Assembly: GCA_910577885.1 (NCBI GenBank)
Contig: CAJTNK010000002.1
Span: 22,364-86,363, forward strand
Direction of reading: 5' to 3'
Length of the DNA stretch: 64,000 nt
DNA from: an uncultured Rikenella sp.
Lineage (GTDB): Bacteria; Bacteroidota; Bacteroidia; Bacteroidales; Rikenellaceae
Below, one piece after another: positions 49,680 to 59,462 of the stretch (positions are counted from its first letter, which is position 1; every line of letters begins with the position of its first letter). The position numbers and the translations under genes were made by a program. The notes beneath the pieces are model-generated. The model was given only the letters and a program-made list of their open reading frames with translations. It did not search any database and had not been told where the DNA came from.

Positions 49680-50150
49680 TCGGGCACACCCGTTGGGTGT
49701 TTTATTTATTGGGTTCGAGCGGCAACGTGCCTGTGCTGCACGACACGCGGGATTGGCCCGCCGGACGAAATTTGCATGGACCGCGCGCCTTGCGATTCAT
49801 ACTCCATTCCGGCTTACGCCGAAGTAGTTGAATCGCTCTTAAGGCGTGGCGCGCGCACCCACAGGGTGTTTTGCTGGCCTGCCGGTTGCAACTTACATTG
49901 TCCGCACGCTGGCGGAACTTGGCCAAAACAACTCTCGGTTGTTCGATCCATTTCCTACTCCAGCAGTCGCGCGGTACCGCTCGGCACTCGAAAGCTGGAG
50001 TTGGCTCGGCAACAAGCTACGACTGCCCTACGCGGGCGGCGGCCTAAATAAGGCCGAGAGAACCCCAGCAAAACACCCAACGGGTGCGCCGGGCGGGCGC
50101 GCCCACAGGGCGTCTTATTGGTCTACCCGACAAGCCCCCCCCCAAAAAAG
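49680..50150. repeat. Intergenic region with repeat elements (family 2)
   Basis: A gene-free region of about 470 bp. It contains several short motifs that recur in the window: GGGTGTTTT near 49693 and 49866, GGCCGAGAGAACCCC at 50050, and CTACTCCAGCAGTCGCGCG near 49958, which recurs at 58128. The parts show inverted copies of CACCCGTTGGGTG. I see no coding sequence; these look like worn copies of mobile or structural repeats. Confidence 0.55.
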
Positions 50151-51086
50151 CTACTCCCCCCACAGCCGCCGCGGATAAACCCCCGCGGCAATCAAATCCT
50201 CCACCCGCCGCACCGTCCCCGGCCGGTCCTCCTTATAAGTCACCCCGAACCAATCACTGGTCGTGTGCAACACCCGGAGTTTCGCCACCCGCTCCGACAC
50301 CAGCTTATTGACCAGCAGCGGAATAAAGAATTCCGCTTTCAAGTTCCCCGACGCCAACGCCTCGTCCAAGAACCGCCGGAAATAATCGACCGAATGTCTG
50401 AAATAGTCGGGCGTAAACCCGAACAAGTTCATCGACACCGGCGTATTCTCCGCCAACGGATGCTTCCCACACGCCTCATCGATATAGACGATCCCCCCTC
50501 CATCGCCGGAAGGCTCCCGTATAATTTTCGTCCGCTCCACAATCGACTCCAAGTACCCCTCCCCATCGATCGTACACACCCCGCGCGACACCGTCCCATT
50601 CTCCGACAGCGTCTTGCACACCTCGTACCCCACCATCGCATATTGCCCCTCAGCCCCCTCCGGCAACGCCGCCAGGTAACGCCCCATCTGCGCAATGGCA
50701 TCCTGCCCGTAGAAGTCATCGGCATTAATCACCGCAAACGGCTCTCCGATCACCGCCCCGCCCATCATCAACGCATGGTTCGTCCCCCACGGCTTCTCCC
50801 TCCCCTCCGGCACGGCATACCCCTCCGGCAACCCCGAGTCCAGTTCCTGAAACACATACTCCACGTCAATCTTATGTCCGAACCGTTCCGGATTGAAAAC
50901 CTCCTTGAACTCCGCCCCAAAGCTGTTCCGAATCACAAAAACCACCTTCCCGAACCCCGCCCGAATGGCGTCATAAATCGAATAGTCGATAATCGCTTCC
51001 CCATTCGGCCCAATGCCATCCATCTGCTTGAGCGATCCATACCGCGACCCCATACCGGCCGCCAATACCAAAAGTGTCGGTTTCAT
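50151..51086 (-). CDS. Sugar phosphate nucleotidyltransferase-like protein
   Basis: A 311-residue protein with the NTP-transferase signature LAAGMGSRYGSLKQMD at residues 6-21 and NADDFYGQ near 118, typical of glucose-1-phosphate-type nucleotidyltransferases. It activates a sugar phosphate as NDP-sugar, but the sugar is unknown. I chose the ATG at 51086. It is a stand-alone gene bounded by repeat regions on both sides, so the pathway cannot be inferred from neighbours. Confidence 0.85.
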   Translation of the reverse strand: MKPTLLVLAAGMGSRYGSLKQMDGIGPNGEAIIDYSIYDAIRAGFGKVVFVIRNSFGAEFKEVFNPERFGHKIDVEYVFQELDSGLPEGYAVPEGREKPWGTNHALMMGGAVIGEPFAVINADDFYGQDAIAQMGRYLAALPEGAEGQYAMVGYEVCKTLSENGTVSRGVCTIDGEGYLESIVERTKIIREPSGDGGGIVYIDEACGKHPLAENTPVSMNLFGFTPDYFRHSVDYFRRFLDEALASGNLKAEFFIPLLVNKLVSERVAKLRVLHTTSDWFGVTYKEDRPGTVRRVEDLIAAGVYPRRLWGE

Positions 51087-51224
51087 ATCTATGCTTTCTG
51101 TCTCCTTAAATTCCTTACTACAGACTGCTGCTTCACGCAACTACACTACAAATATACTATTTCCCCTCAATTTTCCCACCTTTTTTCTTTTATCTATTTC
51201 CTTCAAGACTTGTTCGAAACTATT

Positions 51225-51760
51225 CTTAGCAACAGGAGGGTACTGTTCTTTATTAACTGCGCTTCCCCCTCGTTTTGCTTTCGTATAGTTTGCAAACCGT
51301 GTTTTGCAACAGGAGGGTACTGTTCTTTTTGTGAACAAAAAGAACCAAAAAAACTTTCGGGAATGCTTCGCATTCCATGGGCTGCCGTAGTCAAGAGCCT
51401 TGAGTCCTTTCTTTTGGGCCGGGGATTTCTCGGCGGGCGCGGGTTATCCTCGAAAAGAATTGCGCCCGCCGGAAACCCCGACCCAACAAATGGTTTAAAG
51501 CATTAGCTTGCGGAGCTTAAGGCATAGCGTATGCTAGCTCAAAAGTTTTTGGTGCCGCTTTTTTCAACCGAGCAGCGTGCCGAGGGCAGAGACCGCTTGC
51601 GGGCTTTGCCGAGGTAGCGCGAGGAAAACGAAGTTAAAAAGCGGCAGTCCCGGCACGTAGCCAAAGACCGCTTGCATATTATGCCAAGGCAAGGCGCGAG
51701 GAAAACGAAGGTAAAAAGCAACAGTTCCGACCCGTAGCCAATGAATGAGCTTATAAGATC
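51225..51760. repeat. Intergenic repeat cluster (family 1)
   Basis: About 530 bp of structured repeats, part of a gene-free stretch of 926 bp (51087-52012). AGGAGGGTACTGTTC occurs at 51234 and 51311; the second copy continues into a 24-bp palindrome-like hairpin (51322-51345). Related arms follow: AGCGCGAGGAAAACGAAG near 51618 and again near 51699, and ACGTAGCCAAAGACCGCTTG near 51656. The pattern recurs at 54227, 56256 and 63755. Confidence 0.65.
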
Positions 51761-51786
51761 CTGAAAAGAAATAGCATATAGAAAAA

Positions 51787-51859
51787 GCATGGGCCTCATG
51801 ATTTTCGTGAGTGGCAGACGTTGGCGGGGGTGTCTGCCCGAAAAGCACAAGGCCCATGC
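51787..51859 (-). terminator. Branched hairpin, likely terminator of the his genes
   Basis: An outer 10-bp stem (51787-51796 with 51850-51859) encloses an inner 7-bp stem (51813-51819 with 51832-51838). The minus strand continues with TTTTTC. It lies about 150 bp beyond the hisD stop. The nested form is unusual for a simple terminator and might be a structured 3' UTR RNA. Confidence 0.6.
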
Positions 51860-52012
51860 AAAAAGGTGTATCCGAGATCCGCTGTGTTTCGAAACGTTGC
51901 GGAGGATTTCTCATCGAACGATGACACAAAGGTAGTGAGAAAACTCGGATTCGCAAATTTTCTTTCGATTTTTTTATCAGGGGCGGCGAAAATCGGCAGA
52001 AAAACTCGTTTT

Positions 52013-53299
52013 TCAGCATTTTTCGCCGAGTCTGACCGCCACAGCCCGGGCATGTGCTTCGAGTCCTTCGGCCCGTGCCATGCGTTCGACGATGGGTCCG
52101 AGTCGTTGCAATCCCTCCGGGGTGAGGCGTTGGAGGGTGATTTTTTTGCAGAAGCTGTCCAGATTCACGCCGCTGTAGGCTGCTGCCCATCCGCTGGTGG
52201 GCAGCGTGTGGTTGGTCCCCGAGGCGTAGTCCCCCGCACTTTCGGGCGAGTAGTGGCCCAGAAAGATGCTCCCGGCCTGTTCGATGCGCTCGGCCACGGC
52301 CTCCGGTCGGGCCGTTTCGACGATCAGGTGTTCCGCCGCATAGCGGTTGGCCAGCTCGACCATTTCAGCCTCCGAGCGGACAACGACGATGCGGCTTTCG
52401 GCCAACGCGCGCGTGGCGATCTCCGCCCGCGGGAGGCCGGCCAGCTGCCGGTCGACCTCCGAGGCGACAGCCACGGCCAGGGCGGCCGAGGTGGTAATCA
52501 ACATCGCCTGGCTGTCGGGTCCGTGTTCGGCCTGCGACAAAAGATCGGCCGCCACGAACTCGGCCCATGCCGTGTCGTCGGCCAGCACCAGCACCTCCGA
52601 CGGACCCGCCGGCATGTCGATCGCCACGGCGCTCAGCCCCAACAGCTGTTTGGCCGCCGTGACATAGCGGTTCCCAGGCCCGAAAATCTTGTCCACCTTC
52701 GGTACGCTCTCGGTTCCGAAAGCCATCGCGGCCACCGCCTGCGCTCCGCCGACCTTGAAGACGCGTTTCACGCCACAGAGCCGCGCGGTCCAGAGAATCT
52801 CCGGAGCCACCGACCCGTCCCGCCGCGGCGGCGTGCAGAGGGTCACCTCGCGACACCCCGCGATACGCGCCGGCACGGCCAGCATCAGGACCGTCGAAAA
52901 CAGCGGCGCACTCCCGCCCGGCACGTAGAGTCCCACCCGTCCGATCGGCACACTCCGCTGACAGCACTCCACCCCCGGCATGGTCTCGACCCGCACCGGC
53001 TCCATACGTTGCGCCCGGTGAAACGCCGCCACGTGGTCGAACGCCTGTCGGATCGCCTCTTTGAGCGCCTCGTCCACCCTTCTTTCGGCCTCCTGGAACT
53101 CCCGTTCGTCGACCTCCAGCCCCGTGAGCCGCACGCCGTCGAACTGGTCGGCCAGCTCCCGCAAAGCCGCATCCCCGTCCTCGCGGACCCGTTCGACGAT
53201 GCTCTCCACCCGCCGCCGAACCTCCGCGGTCTCCTCTTGCAACGGCCGCGCGAGGAGCTCGTCCCACTCCTCGCGCGCCGGTTCGCTGTAAATTTTCAT
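52013..53299 (-). CDS. hisD: Histidinol dehydrogenase
   Basis: A 428-residue enzyme of the last two oxidation steps of histidine biosynthesis. It shows GLYVPGGSAPLFSTVLM, the FKVGGAQAVAAMAFGTESVP region, DMPAGPSEVLVLAD and the zinc-binding QAEHGPDSQAMLITTS. I chose the ATG at 53299. It follows hisG by 19 bp on the same strand and is the last gene of the cluster. Confidence 0.95.
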   Translation of the reverse strand: MKIYSEPAREEWDELLARPLQEETAEVRRRVESIVERVREDGDAALRELADQFDGVRLTGLEVDEREFQEAERRVDEALKEAIRQAFDHVAAFHRAQRMEPVRVETMPGVECCQRSVPIGRVGLYVPGGSAPLFSTVLMLAVPARIAGCREVTLCTPPRRDGSVAPEILWTARLCGVKRVFKVGGAQAVAAMAFGTESVPKVDKIFGPGNRYVTAAKQLLGLSAVAIDMPAGPSEVLVLADDTAWAEFVAADLLSQAEHGPDSQAMLITTSAALAVAVASEVDRQLAGLPRAEIATRALAESRIVVVRSEAEMVELANRYAAEHLIVETARPEAVAERIEQAGSIFLGHYSPESAGDYASGTNHTLPTSGWAAAYSGVNLDSFCKKITLQRLTPEGLQRLGPIVERMARAEGLEAHARAVAVRLGEKC

Positions 53300-53318
53300 C
53301 CCCCTGACCCCCAATTTG

Positions 53319-54170
53319 TTACAAAATCATTTTTTCCAGCGCCAACACCAGGATATCCTCCGCCCCGATCTCCTTGAGCCGTTCGATCTTCCGCCACAAC
53401 TCCCGTTCGTCCACCACCGCGTGCATCGAACTCCACCCCGGCTCCGCCAGCGGCAGAATGGTCGGACTCTTCACCCCCGGCAAAATCGCCGCCGCATCCG
53501 CAATCCGGTCCGTGGGCAGGTTCATCAGGATATACTTCTTGCCCCGGCTCCGCTCCACGGCCTCGATGCGGAACAACAACTGGTCCAACAACGCCTGTTT
53601 CTGGGCCGACAACTCGCGCGTGGCAATCAACACCGCCTCCGAGTGCATGGCCACTTCGACCTCTTTCAACCCGTTGGAAACCAACGTCCCACCGCTGCTG
53701 ACGATATCGAAAATCGCATCCGCCAGCCCCACCGCCGGCGCAATCTCCACCGAACCGGCAATCTCCTCGATCTCAGCCCCGATCTGCTTCTCCGCCAAGT
53801 ACTTCCGCAGAATCACCGGGTACGACGTCGCAATCCGCTTCCCCGCAAAATAGGTCGCATCCGTATAAGCCTCTCCCTTCGGCACGGCCAACGACAAACG
53901 ACACTTCCCGAACCCGAGCCGGTGAACGATCGCAGCCCCGCACTCCCGCTCCTCGTACTCGTTCAACCCCACGATCCCGAGATCCGCCACTCCACGCTCC
54001 ACGGCATGCGGAATATCGTCGTCCCGCAAATACAGAATCTCCACCGGAAAATCCTCCGACCGAGCCAACAACTTCCGCTTGCTCGACTCGAAACCGATAC
54101 CGGCCTCGCGCAACAACTCGATGCTCTCTTCATTCAGCCGACCTTTCGACTGCAACGCTATACGTATCAT
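53319..54170 (-). CDS. hisG: ATP phosphoribosyltransferase (long form)
   Basis: A 283-residue HisG with the start MIRIALQSKGRLNEESIELL, the periplasmic-binding-like catalytic domain (VADLGIVGLNEYEE) and the C-terminal ACT-like HisG_C domain (KKYILMNLPTDRIADAAAIL), the allosteric histidine-binding part. I chose the ATG at 54170 over a TTG at 54182. It is the first step of the pathway. A repeat element of about 270 bp separates it from the hisC-hisB gene. Confidence 0.95.
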   Translation of the reverse strand: MIRIALQSKGRLNEESIELLREAGIGFESSKRKLLARSEDFPVEILYLRDDDIPHAVERGVADLGIVGLNEYEERECGAAIVHRLGFGKCRLSLAVPKGEAYTDATYFAGKRIATSYPVILRKYLAEKQIGAEIEEIAGSVEIAPAVGLADAIFDIVSSGGTLVSNGLKEVEVAMHSEAVLIATRELSAQKQALLDQLLFRIEAVERSRGKKYILMNLPTDRIADAAAILPGVKSPTILPLAEPGWSSMHAVVDERELWRKIERLKEIGAEDILVLALEKMIL

Positions 54171-54226
54171 TCGCTTCTTCAATGTTATTTTTTCACCCCT
54201 ACTTTTTTTATTCCATACTGGTCTTT

Positions 54227-54500
54227 GGCGACAGGAGGGTACTGTCCCTTTTCTGAAGAAAAGGGACCCAAAAGACTTTCAGATAGCATACGCTATGCCT
54301 TAGGCTCCGCAATCCTTAGGATTATGGGTGGGGTTCTTTTGGGCGCGCTTCATGCGAGCTAAAACTTAGGCGCGCCCAAAAAGAATCCCCACCCAAAGCA
54401 CGAGGCAGACACGGCCAAAGCATCCCAAAGGGATGCGTGCTAAAGTTTTTTTGGTTCTTTTTGTTCACAAAAAGAACAGTTCCTGCTCGTAGCTAAAGAA
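54227..54500. repeat. Intergenic repeat element (family 1) inside the his cluster
   Basis: GGAGGGTACTGTCCC at 54234 leads into a hairpin (54244-54267). CAGATAGCATACGCTATGCC and several smaller inverted arms follow. The element closes with AAAGTTTTTTTGGTTC and the hairpin GTTCTTTTTGTTCACAAAAA in inverted form (54453-54478). The arms are about 30 bp and enclose about 200 bp. It stands between hisCB and hisG. Confidence 0.75.
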
Positions 54501-54526
54501 GAGAGTATTGAATAAAAGTATGTGAT

Positions 54527-56215
54527 TTAAAGTAATCCTTTAGAGGAAGGCAGGTTGAAGTCGAGCGGTTTTCGTTCGACCGCCATTCGCAAGGCCCGTG
54601 CAAAAGCCTTGAAGATCGCTTCGACCTTGTGGTGTTCGTTTCGGCCCCGCGCCACGATATGGAGGTTGCAGCGCGCCGCCTGGGCGAAAGAGTCGAAGAA
54701 GTGTTCGAACATTTCGGTAGGGACCTGTCCGATTCGTTCTCGGCGGAGTTTGACCTCCCAGCGGGTGGCGATTCGTCCGCCGAAGTCGAGCAGCACCAGG
54801 GCTCGACTTTCGTCCATCGGCAAGGCGAAGCCGTAGCGTCCGAGGCCGCGTTTGTCTCCCAAAGCCAGACGGAAGGCCTCGCCCAGCACCAAGGCCGTAT
54901 CTTCGATCGTGTGGTGTTCGTCGACCCCGAGGTCGCCCTGCACGGAAAGCCGCAGGGAAAATCCGCCGTGGTGGACGATTTGTTCGAGCATGTGGTCGAA
55001 GAATCCCAAGCCGGTCGCCATGCTCGACTCTTCGCCCGACGCTGGGTCCAGGGCGAGCGTCACCGAGATGTCCGTTTCCCGGCTCCGGCGCACCACCGTC
55101 GCCCGGCGGGCGCTACTCATCGTCGCCGCCGGCCGCACCGCCGCCAAAGAAGAGGCACCGGAGTTGGAGACAGGCTCATGCAACCGGGTCAAAGCGTCGA
55201 TCAAGGCGGCGTTTTCGTCCGGCGTCCCGACCGTCAGCCGCAAACACCCTTCGCATCCCGGGATCTGCGACCGGTCCCGAACAATGATCCCCCGTTCGAT
55301 CAACCGTCCGTAAACCGCCCTCGGCTCGTCCACCCGCACCAGCACAAAGTTCGCATCCGACCGGTAGACCCGCCTCACCATCGGCAGCCGTTCCAGAGCC
55401 TCGACCAACCTGTCGCGCTCCCGCACCAGAATCCCGATCTGCTCCCTGCGCACCGCCTCGCGCTCGAGTTCCTGCAAAACGAGACGTTCGGTAACGACAT
55501 TCACCGAATACGGGTATTTGATCCGCTCCATGGCCCCGACAATCTCCGGCGCTGCGAAGGCAAAGCCGATCCGAATGCCGGCCATCCCCCACGCCTTGGA
55601 CAACGTCCGGAGCACCACCAGGTTCGGGAACTCCGCCAGCCGCGGCAGAAACCCCTCATGCTCCGCGAAATCGATATAGGCCTCGTCGAGCACCACCACT
55701 CCGCCGAAACCACGGATCACCCGCTCCACCTGCTCGGGATCGAGCAGATTGGCCGACGGATTGTTCGGCGAACAGAGAAAAGCCAGCTTGGTCCGTGGCG
55801 TCGCCGCGGCCAAAAATCGGTCGGCGTCGAGCTCAAAATCCTCGGTCAGCGGAACTTCCGTCAGCTGCACATCGTTCGTCGCCGCAGCCACCCGATACAT
55901 CCCGTAGCTCGGCGCAATGGCCAGCGCCTGGTCCCTGCGCGGCTCGCAAAAAACGCGAAACAGAAGGTCGATAGGCTCGTCACTGCCGTTCCCGCCGACA
56001 AAAATACGATCGGACGCCACTCCCCGCCGCTCGGCCACCCGCTCGCGAATCCGCCGGTTGTGCGGATCGGGATACCGATTGAACCCATTCTCGAACGGAT
56101 TCTCATTGGCATCCAGATAGATCCCCAACTCGCCGTCATACTCGTCGCGAGCCGTCGAATACGGAGCCATCTCCCGTATATTCTCCCGAAATAATCGCTC
56201 TATTTCCAAGATCAC
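54527..56215 (-). CDS. hisCB: HisC-HisB fusion: histidinol-phosphate aminotransferase and imidazoleglycerol-phosphate dehydratase
   Basis: A 562-residue fusion. Residues 1-345 are a class I/II aminotransferase with D178 and Y180 in VLDEAYIDFA and the PLP lysine K207 in TLSKAWGMAG. A linker rich in S, A and T (about 347-370) follows. Residues 372-562 are an imidazoleglycerol-phosphate dehydratase with FFDHMLEQIVHHGGF, DEHHTIEDT (metal-binding histidines) and ARGRNEHHKVEAIFKAFARA. These are steps 7 and 6 of histidine biosynthesis in one chain. HisB is more often fused to a phosphatase; fusion with HisC is unusual. It would be the first gene of the his cluster. Confidence 0.93.
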   Translation of the reverse strand: MILEIERLFRENIREMAPYSTARDEYDGELGIYLDANENPFENGFNRYPDPHNRRIRERVAERRGVASDRIFVGGNGSDEPIDLLFRVFCEPRRDQALAIAPSYGMYRVAAATNDVQLTEVPLTEDFELDADRFLAAATPRTKLAFLCSPNNPSANLLDPEQVERVIRGFGGVVVLDEAYIDFAEHEGFLPRLAEFPNLVVLRTLSKAWGMAGIRIGFAFAAPEIVGAMERIKYPYSVNVVTERLVLQELEREAVRREQIGILVRERDRLVEALERLPMVRRVYRSDANFVLVRVDEPRAVYGRLIERGIIVRDRSQIPGCEGCLRLTVGTPDENAALIDALTRLHEPVSNSGASSLAAVRPAATMSSARRATVVRRSRETDISVTLALDPASGEESSMATGLGFFDHMLEQIVHHGGFSLRLSVQGDLGVDEHHTIEDTALVLGEAFRLALGDKRGLGRYGFALPMDESRALVLLDFGGRIATRWEVKLRRERIGQVPTEMFEHFFDSFAQAARCNLHIVARGRNEHHKVEAIFKAFARALRMAVERKPLDFNLPSSKGLL

Positions 56216-56255
56216 ACAAAATTAATTACCCCCCCTACTCCTACTTTCGGCTATT

Positions 56256-56700
56256 GACAAACCGTGTTTGACAACCGGAGGGTACTGTACCTTTTATCTT
56301 CAGTCCCCTCGCGTTACTTCTCGGTATAATCTGCTAATCGCTCTTTGTGCTGGAGGGTACTGTACCTTTTCTGAAGAAAAGGTACCCAAAAGACTTTCAG
56401 ATAGCATACGCTACGCCTTAGGCTCCGCAGTCCTCAGGTTGTGGGTGGGGACGTTTGGCGTGGGCGCGCTAAGGTTGTAATTGCATTACGCGCCTCGCCG
56501 AACGCCCCACCCAAAGCAGGAGGCTGACACGGCCAAAGCATCCCAACGGGATGCGTGCTAAAGTTTTTTTGGTTCTTTTTGTTCACAAAAAGAACAGTTC
56601 CATACGGTTCACCAAGCACGGTTCGCAAACTACACGAAAGCAATACGAGAGAAGCGAAAGTAAAAAGAACAGTTCTATACCGTAGCCAAAGACCGATTGC
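56256..56700. repeat. Intergenic repeat elements (family 1), two tandem starts
   Basis: GGAGGGTACTGTACC occurs at 56277 and again at 56352. The second copy continues as hairpin and a 250-bp element closely matching the one at 54227: AAAGACTTTCAGATAGCATA, the CACGGCCAAAGCATCCCA segment, and the closing AAAGTTTTTTTGGTTC with ACAAAAAGAACAGTTCC. Related arms continue to about 56690. No gene is seen in the 522 bp between lpxD and hisCB. Confidence 0.75.
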
Positions 56701-56737
56701 ACACTTGGCCAAACAGCGAGTGAGGGAGGGGAAGGAT

Positions 56738-57799
56738 TTATTGGGTGATGGAATCGAGTTTGGTTTGGAGGTTTTGGATTTGTTTTTTGAGTTCCGCGAC
56801 CTGTTTACGGAGTTCGGGGAGCTGTTTGACAGAGGCTTGGATGCGGTGTCCTTCGAGCCCCGGATAGGCAGGCGAGCCGAAGACAGTCACCCCCGGCGTC
56901 AGAATATTGTTCGGGATCCCCGACTGCGAGCCGATCTTGACCCCGTCCGCAATCGTGATGTGACCGACCACCCCCACCTGACCGCCCATCATCACATGGC
57001 TCCCCACCTTCGTAGACCCCGCGATACCGACCTGCGCCGCCATCACCGTGCTCTGCCCGATCACCACGTTGTGAGCCACCTGAATCAGGTTGTCGAGCTT
57101 CGCCCCGCGACAGATCCGTGTCGAACCCATCGTCGCCCGGTCGATCGCACAGTTCGACCCGATCTCCACATCCTCTTCGATAACGACATTCCCGATCTGC
57201 GGAATCTTCTGGAACGTACCCTCTTCGGTCGGCGCGAATCCGAAGCCGTCGCCGCCGATCACCGTTCCGCCGTGGACCGTCACCCGGTCGCCGACCACGC
57301 AATCTTCGTAGACCTTGACCCCCGGATAGAGTTTCGCTCCGGCCCCGACCCGCACCCGGTCACCGACATAGACCTGCGGCCAGATCTCGGCCCCGTCGCC
57401 CACCGTCGCATACTCACCCACCACCGCATACTCGCCGATATAGACATCGGCCCCCACCGTCGCAGTCGGATGAACAAAAGCCAGCGAACTGATCCCCTGT
57501 TTTCGGGGTTTGTTGGCCACATACAGGTCGAGCAACGACGCAAACGCCTTATAAGCATTGTCGACCTTCACCAGCGTCAATCCTTCGGGCAACGCCTGCT
57601 GGGGTTCGAACTCCCGGTTGACGATGGCAATCGTCGCCCCGGTATGATAAATATGCTCTTCGTATTTCGGATTCGAGAGGAAGACGAGATCTCCCTGCTT
57701 GGCTTCTTCGATTTTGGCGACGGCTCCGACCGCTGCTTCCGGCCGGCCGTCGACCGCCCCGCCGAGGTAACCGGCAATCATCTCTGCTGTAAACTGCAT
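56738..57799 (-). CDS. lpxD: UDP-3-O-(3-hydroxyacyl)glucosamine N-acyltransferase
   Basis: A 353-residue hexapeptide-repeat acyltransferase of lipid A biosynthesis. It has the N-terminal uridine-binding domain (to about 100), repeated hexapeptides ([20 protein letters not shown]), the catalytic H243 in [10 protein letters not shown], and a C-terminal coiled coil ([20 protein letters not shown]). It is the third step of lipid A synthesis. lpxC/fabZ and lpxA are not in the window. The promoter upstream shows no clear consensus. Confidence 0.95.
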   Translation of the reverse strand: MQFTAEMIAGYLGGAVDGRPEAAVGAVAKIEEAKQGDLVFLSNPKYEEHIYHTGATIAIVNREFEPQQALPEGLTLVKVDNAYKAFASLLDLYVANKPRKQGISSLAFVHPTATVGADVYIGEYAVVGEYATVGDGAEIWPQVYVGDRVRVGAGAKLYPGVKVYEDCVVGDRVTVHGGTVIGGDGFGFAPTEEGTFQKIPQIGNVVIEEDVEIGSNCAIDRATMGSTRICRGAKLDNLIQVAHNVVIGQSTVMAAQVGIAGSTKVGSHVMMGGQVGVVGHITIADGVKIGSQSGIPNNILTPGVTVFGSPAYPGLEGHRIQASVKQLPELRKQVAELKKQIQNLQTKLDSITQ

Positions 57800-57839
57800 G
57801 ACTCTATGATATACTACTTTGTGTGTGTACTATATTATC

Positions 57840-58145
57840 ACCCGCCGCCCGGGCGAGCGAACCGGGCCGAAGCCTGCGAGTTGCCGCCAGCGGGCTTTGC
57901 AACGAAAAACCCAGCCTTCGGGTACCGAGCCTACCGGGCGAGAAAAACGGTCATTGTCCGCGCGCCTTTTCCCACACAGCCGTCTCGAAGAGACGGGCGG
58001 CCGACGCCACCCCCGGCGGCGAGCCGGTGCCTCCCGGCACTCGGTACTGGCCATTCGGGCGAGAAAACAGTCTTTGCCCGCGCGCTGGCGGAAGTTGGCC
58101 AAACAATGAAAATTGTTTGGCCAACTTCCTACTCCAGCAGTCGCG
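57840..58145. repeat. Intergenic repeats (family 2) upstream of lpxD
   Basis: The gene-free stretch 57800-58128 contains GCGGAAGTTGGCCAAACAAT next to its inverse ATTGTTTGGCCAACTTCC (58087-58126), and CTACTCCAGCAGTCGCGCG at 58128. Parallels occur around 49905-49980. The end runs into the stop of the TlpA-like gene. Confidence 0.6.
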
Positions 58146-59352
58146 CGCGGGTCGAGCTATCCCGACGAGCTGGAACTGCCCTTCTACTTCTACCCACGAG
58201 CGAGTCGAGGGTGGTGTAAAAGGCCGGATCCTCGCCCGTATAGCGAGCGACGATCTTGCCCGACGGATCGAGAATCATCTTCGTCGGAAAACCCTCAATG
58301 CCAAAGCGAACCAAAATCTCATCATCCGCCGCACGTACGTTGATCCAAGGAAGCTGCTGTTTTTCGACGGTCGCCCGCCACACCTCCTCCTTATCGCCGC
58401 AATCGATACCGACGAACTCGACCGCCCCCCGGTGCTTTTCGTAAGCCTGCTTCATGGCCGGCATCCCCTTCATGCACCAGCCGCACCACGTCCCCCAAAA
58501 GTCCAGGACGATATATTTCCCCGTGCCATAGAGCGACGACAAGGTAAAGTCCCCACCCGTCCGATTCGGCAGCGTGAAATCCGGTGCCGAGCCCCCCTCG
58601 ACAACCGCCTCGCGAGCCTGTTCCGTCGCCGACTGCTTGGCCAGGAACTCCAACTGAAGATCCATCCACTCGCGCAAAACGCCCTGTTGCACCGCCGGAT
58701 CGAGCGTCCGGTACAAGCTGTCGAAGCGTTCGGCATTCGGCAGCGAGATCAAGTGGTAGGCCGAAGCCGGATCAGCCGGATGGGCCGCAATGTACGCCTC
58801 CTTGTGGCGTTGGATACTGTCCGAGAGGCGCTGCATCTCGCGCATCACCGTATCGCTGTCGTTGCGCCGGTAGGGCGAGATCATCCGGGCCGTTCTCCCC
58901 AGCATTTCGAGCTGCAGGCGGAGCGGCTCGAGCTTCTGTTCATCGTCGCGCCACCGCTGCTGAGCCTCCGAACCGGCCAAGGTGTATTCAATCACCCGAC
59001 TCTTCGGATCGTACGTCGCCCGGACGGCGATCCGCTCACCCGGCCCCAAGTAGAGTTCCATGCCCTGCTTCGGTCCGTCGCCCCGGAAGCTCTGCGGCGC
59101 CAGGAAAATCCGATACAAATGTCCGTCTTCCGGCAGGTCGATCGAAAACTCGGTCTTCTCGCCGTGTTTTTCGCCTCCGACAAAGAGTGTGGTCACCTCC
59201 TCCCGCTCGCGAATGGTAGCCGGCGTAAAGTAGGAGCAAATCAGGCTGTCGTCCGCCAGCCCTTCGATGCTGACCGTCACACGCCCCCGGCCGCCGCTGC
59301 AAGCGGTAAAAAACAATCCGGCGAACATCAGGCCGACCCATATCTTTTTCAT
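58129..59352 (-). CDS. TlpA/ResA-like thioredoxin-fold lipoprotein
   Basis: A 407-residue lipoprotein: signal with lipobox FTAC (C18), an N-terminal domain (25-250) without recognised family but with beta-strand pattern and coiled helices, and a C-terminal thioredoxin domain (about 255-385) with active site CGWC (290-293) and the cis-proline loop GFPT (354-357). It is expected at the periplasmic face of the outer membrane and would reduce disulphides. The last 20 residues (388-407) are encoded by the intergenic repeat sequence and do not look domain-like. Such proteins are common in Bacteroidota. Confidence 0.88.
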   Translation of the reverse strand: MKKIWVGLMFAGLFFTACSGGRGRVTVSIEGLADDSLICSYFTPATIREREEVTTLFVGGEKHGEKTEFSIDLPEDGHLYRIFLAPQSFRGDGPKQGMELYLGPGERIAVRATYDPKSRVIEYTLAGSEAQQRWRDDEQKLEPLRLQLEMLGRTARMISPYRRNDSDTVMREMQRLSDSIQRHKEAYIAAHPADPASAYHLISLPNAERFDSLYRTLDPAVQQGVLREWMDLQLEFLAKQSATEQAREAVVEGGSAPDFTLPNRTGGDFTLSSLYGTGKYIVLDFWGTWCGWCMKGMPAMKQAYEKHRGAVEFVGIDCGDKEEVWRATVEKQQLPWINVRAADDEILVRFGIEGFPTKMILDPSGKIVARYTGEDPAFYTTLDSLVGRSRRAVPARRDSSTRARLLE

Positions 59353-59462
59353 AGAAATCCTTGTTTTTGTGTGTAAAAAATCTTTCCCTGCGCCTCCGCG
59401 TTGGTCAAAATCCCTGCGCGCCCCGTGTTAGTCAAAATCCCCGCGCCCCTCAAAAAATCCCG

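Noticed and set aside
51821..53377. Plus-strand open frame of 518 codons opposite hisD
   Set aside because: Antisense shadow of hisD; the same applies to the frames opposite hisCB (54629-56194) and the LeuA-like gene (62465-63817).
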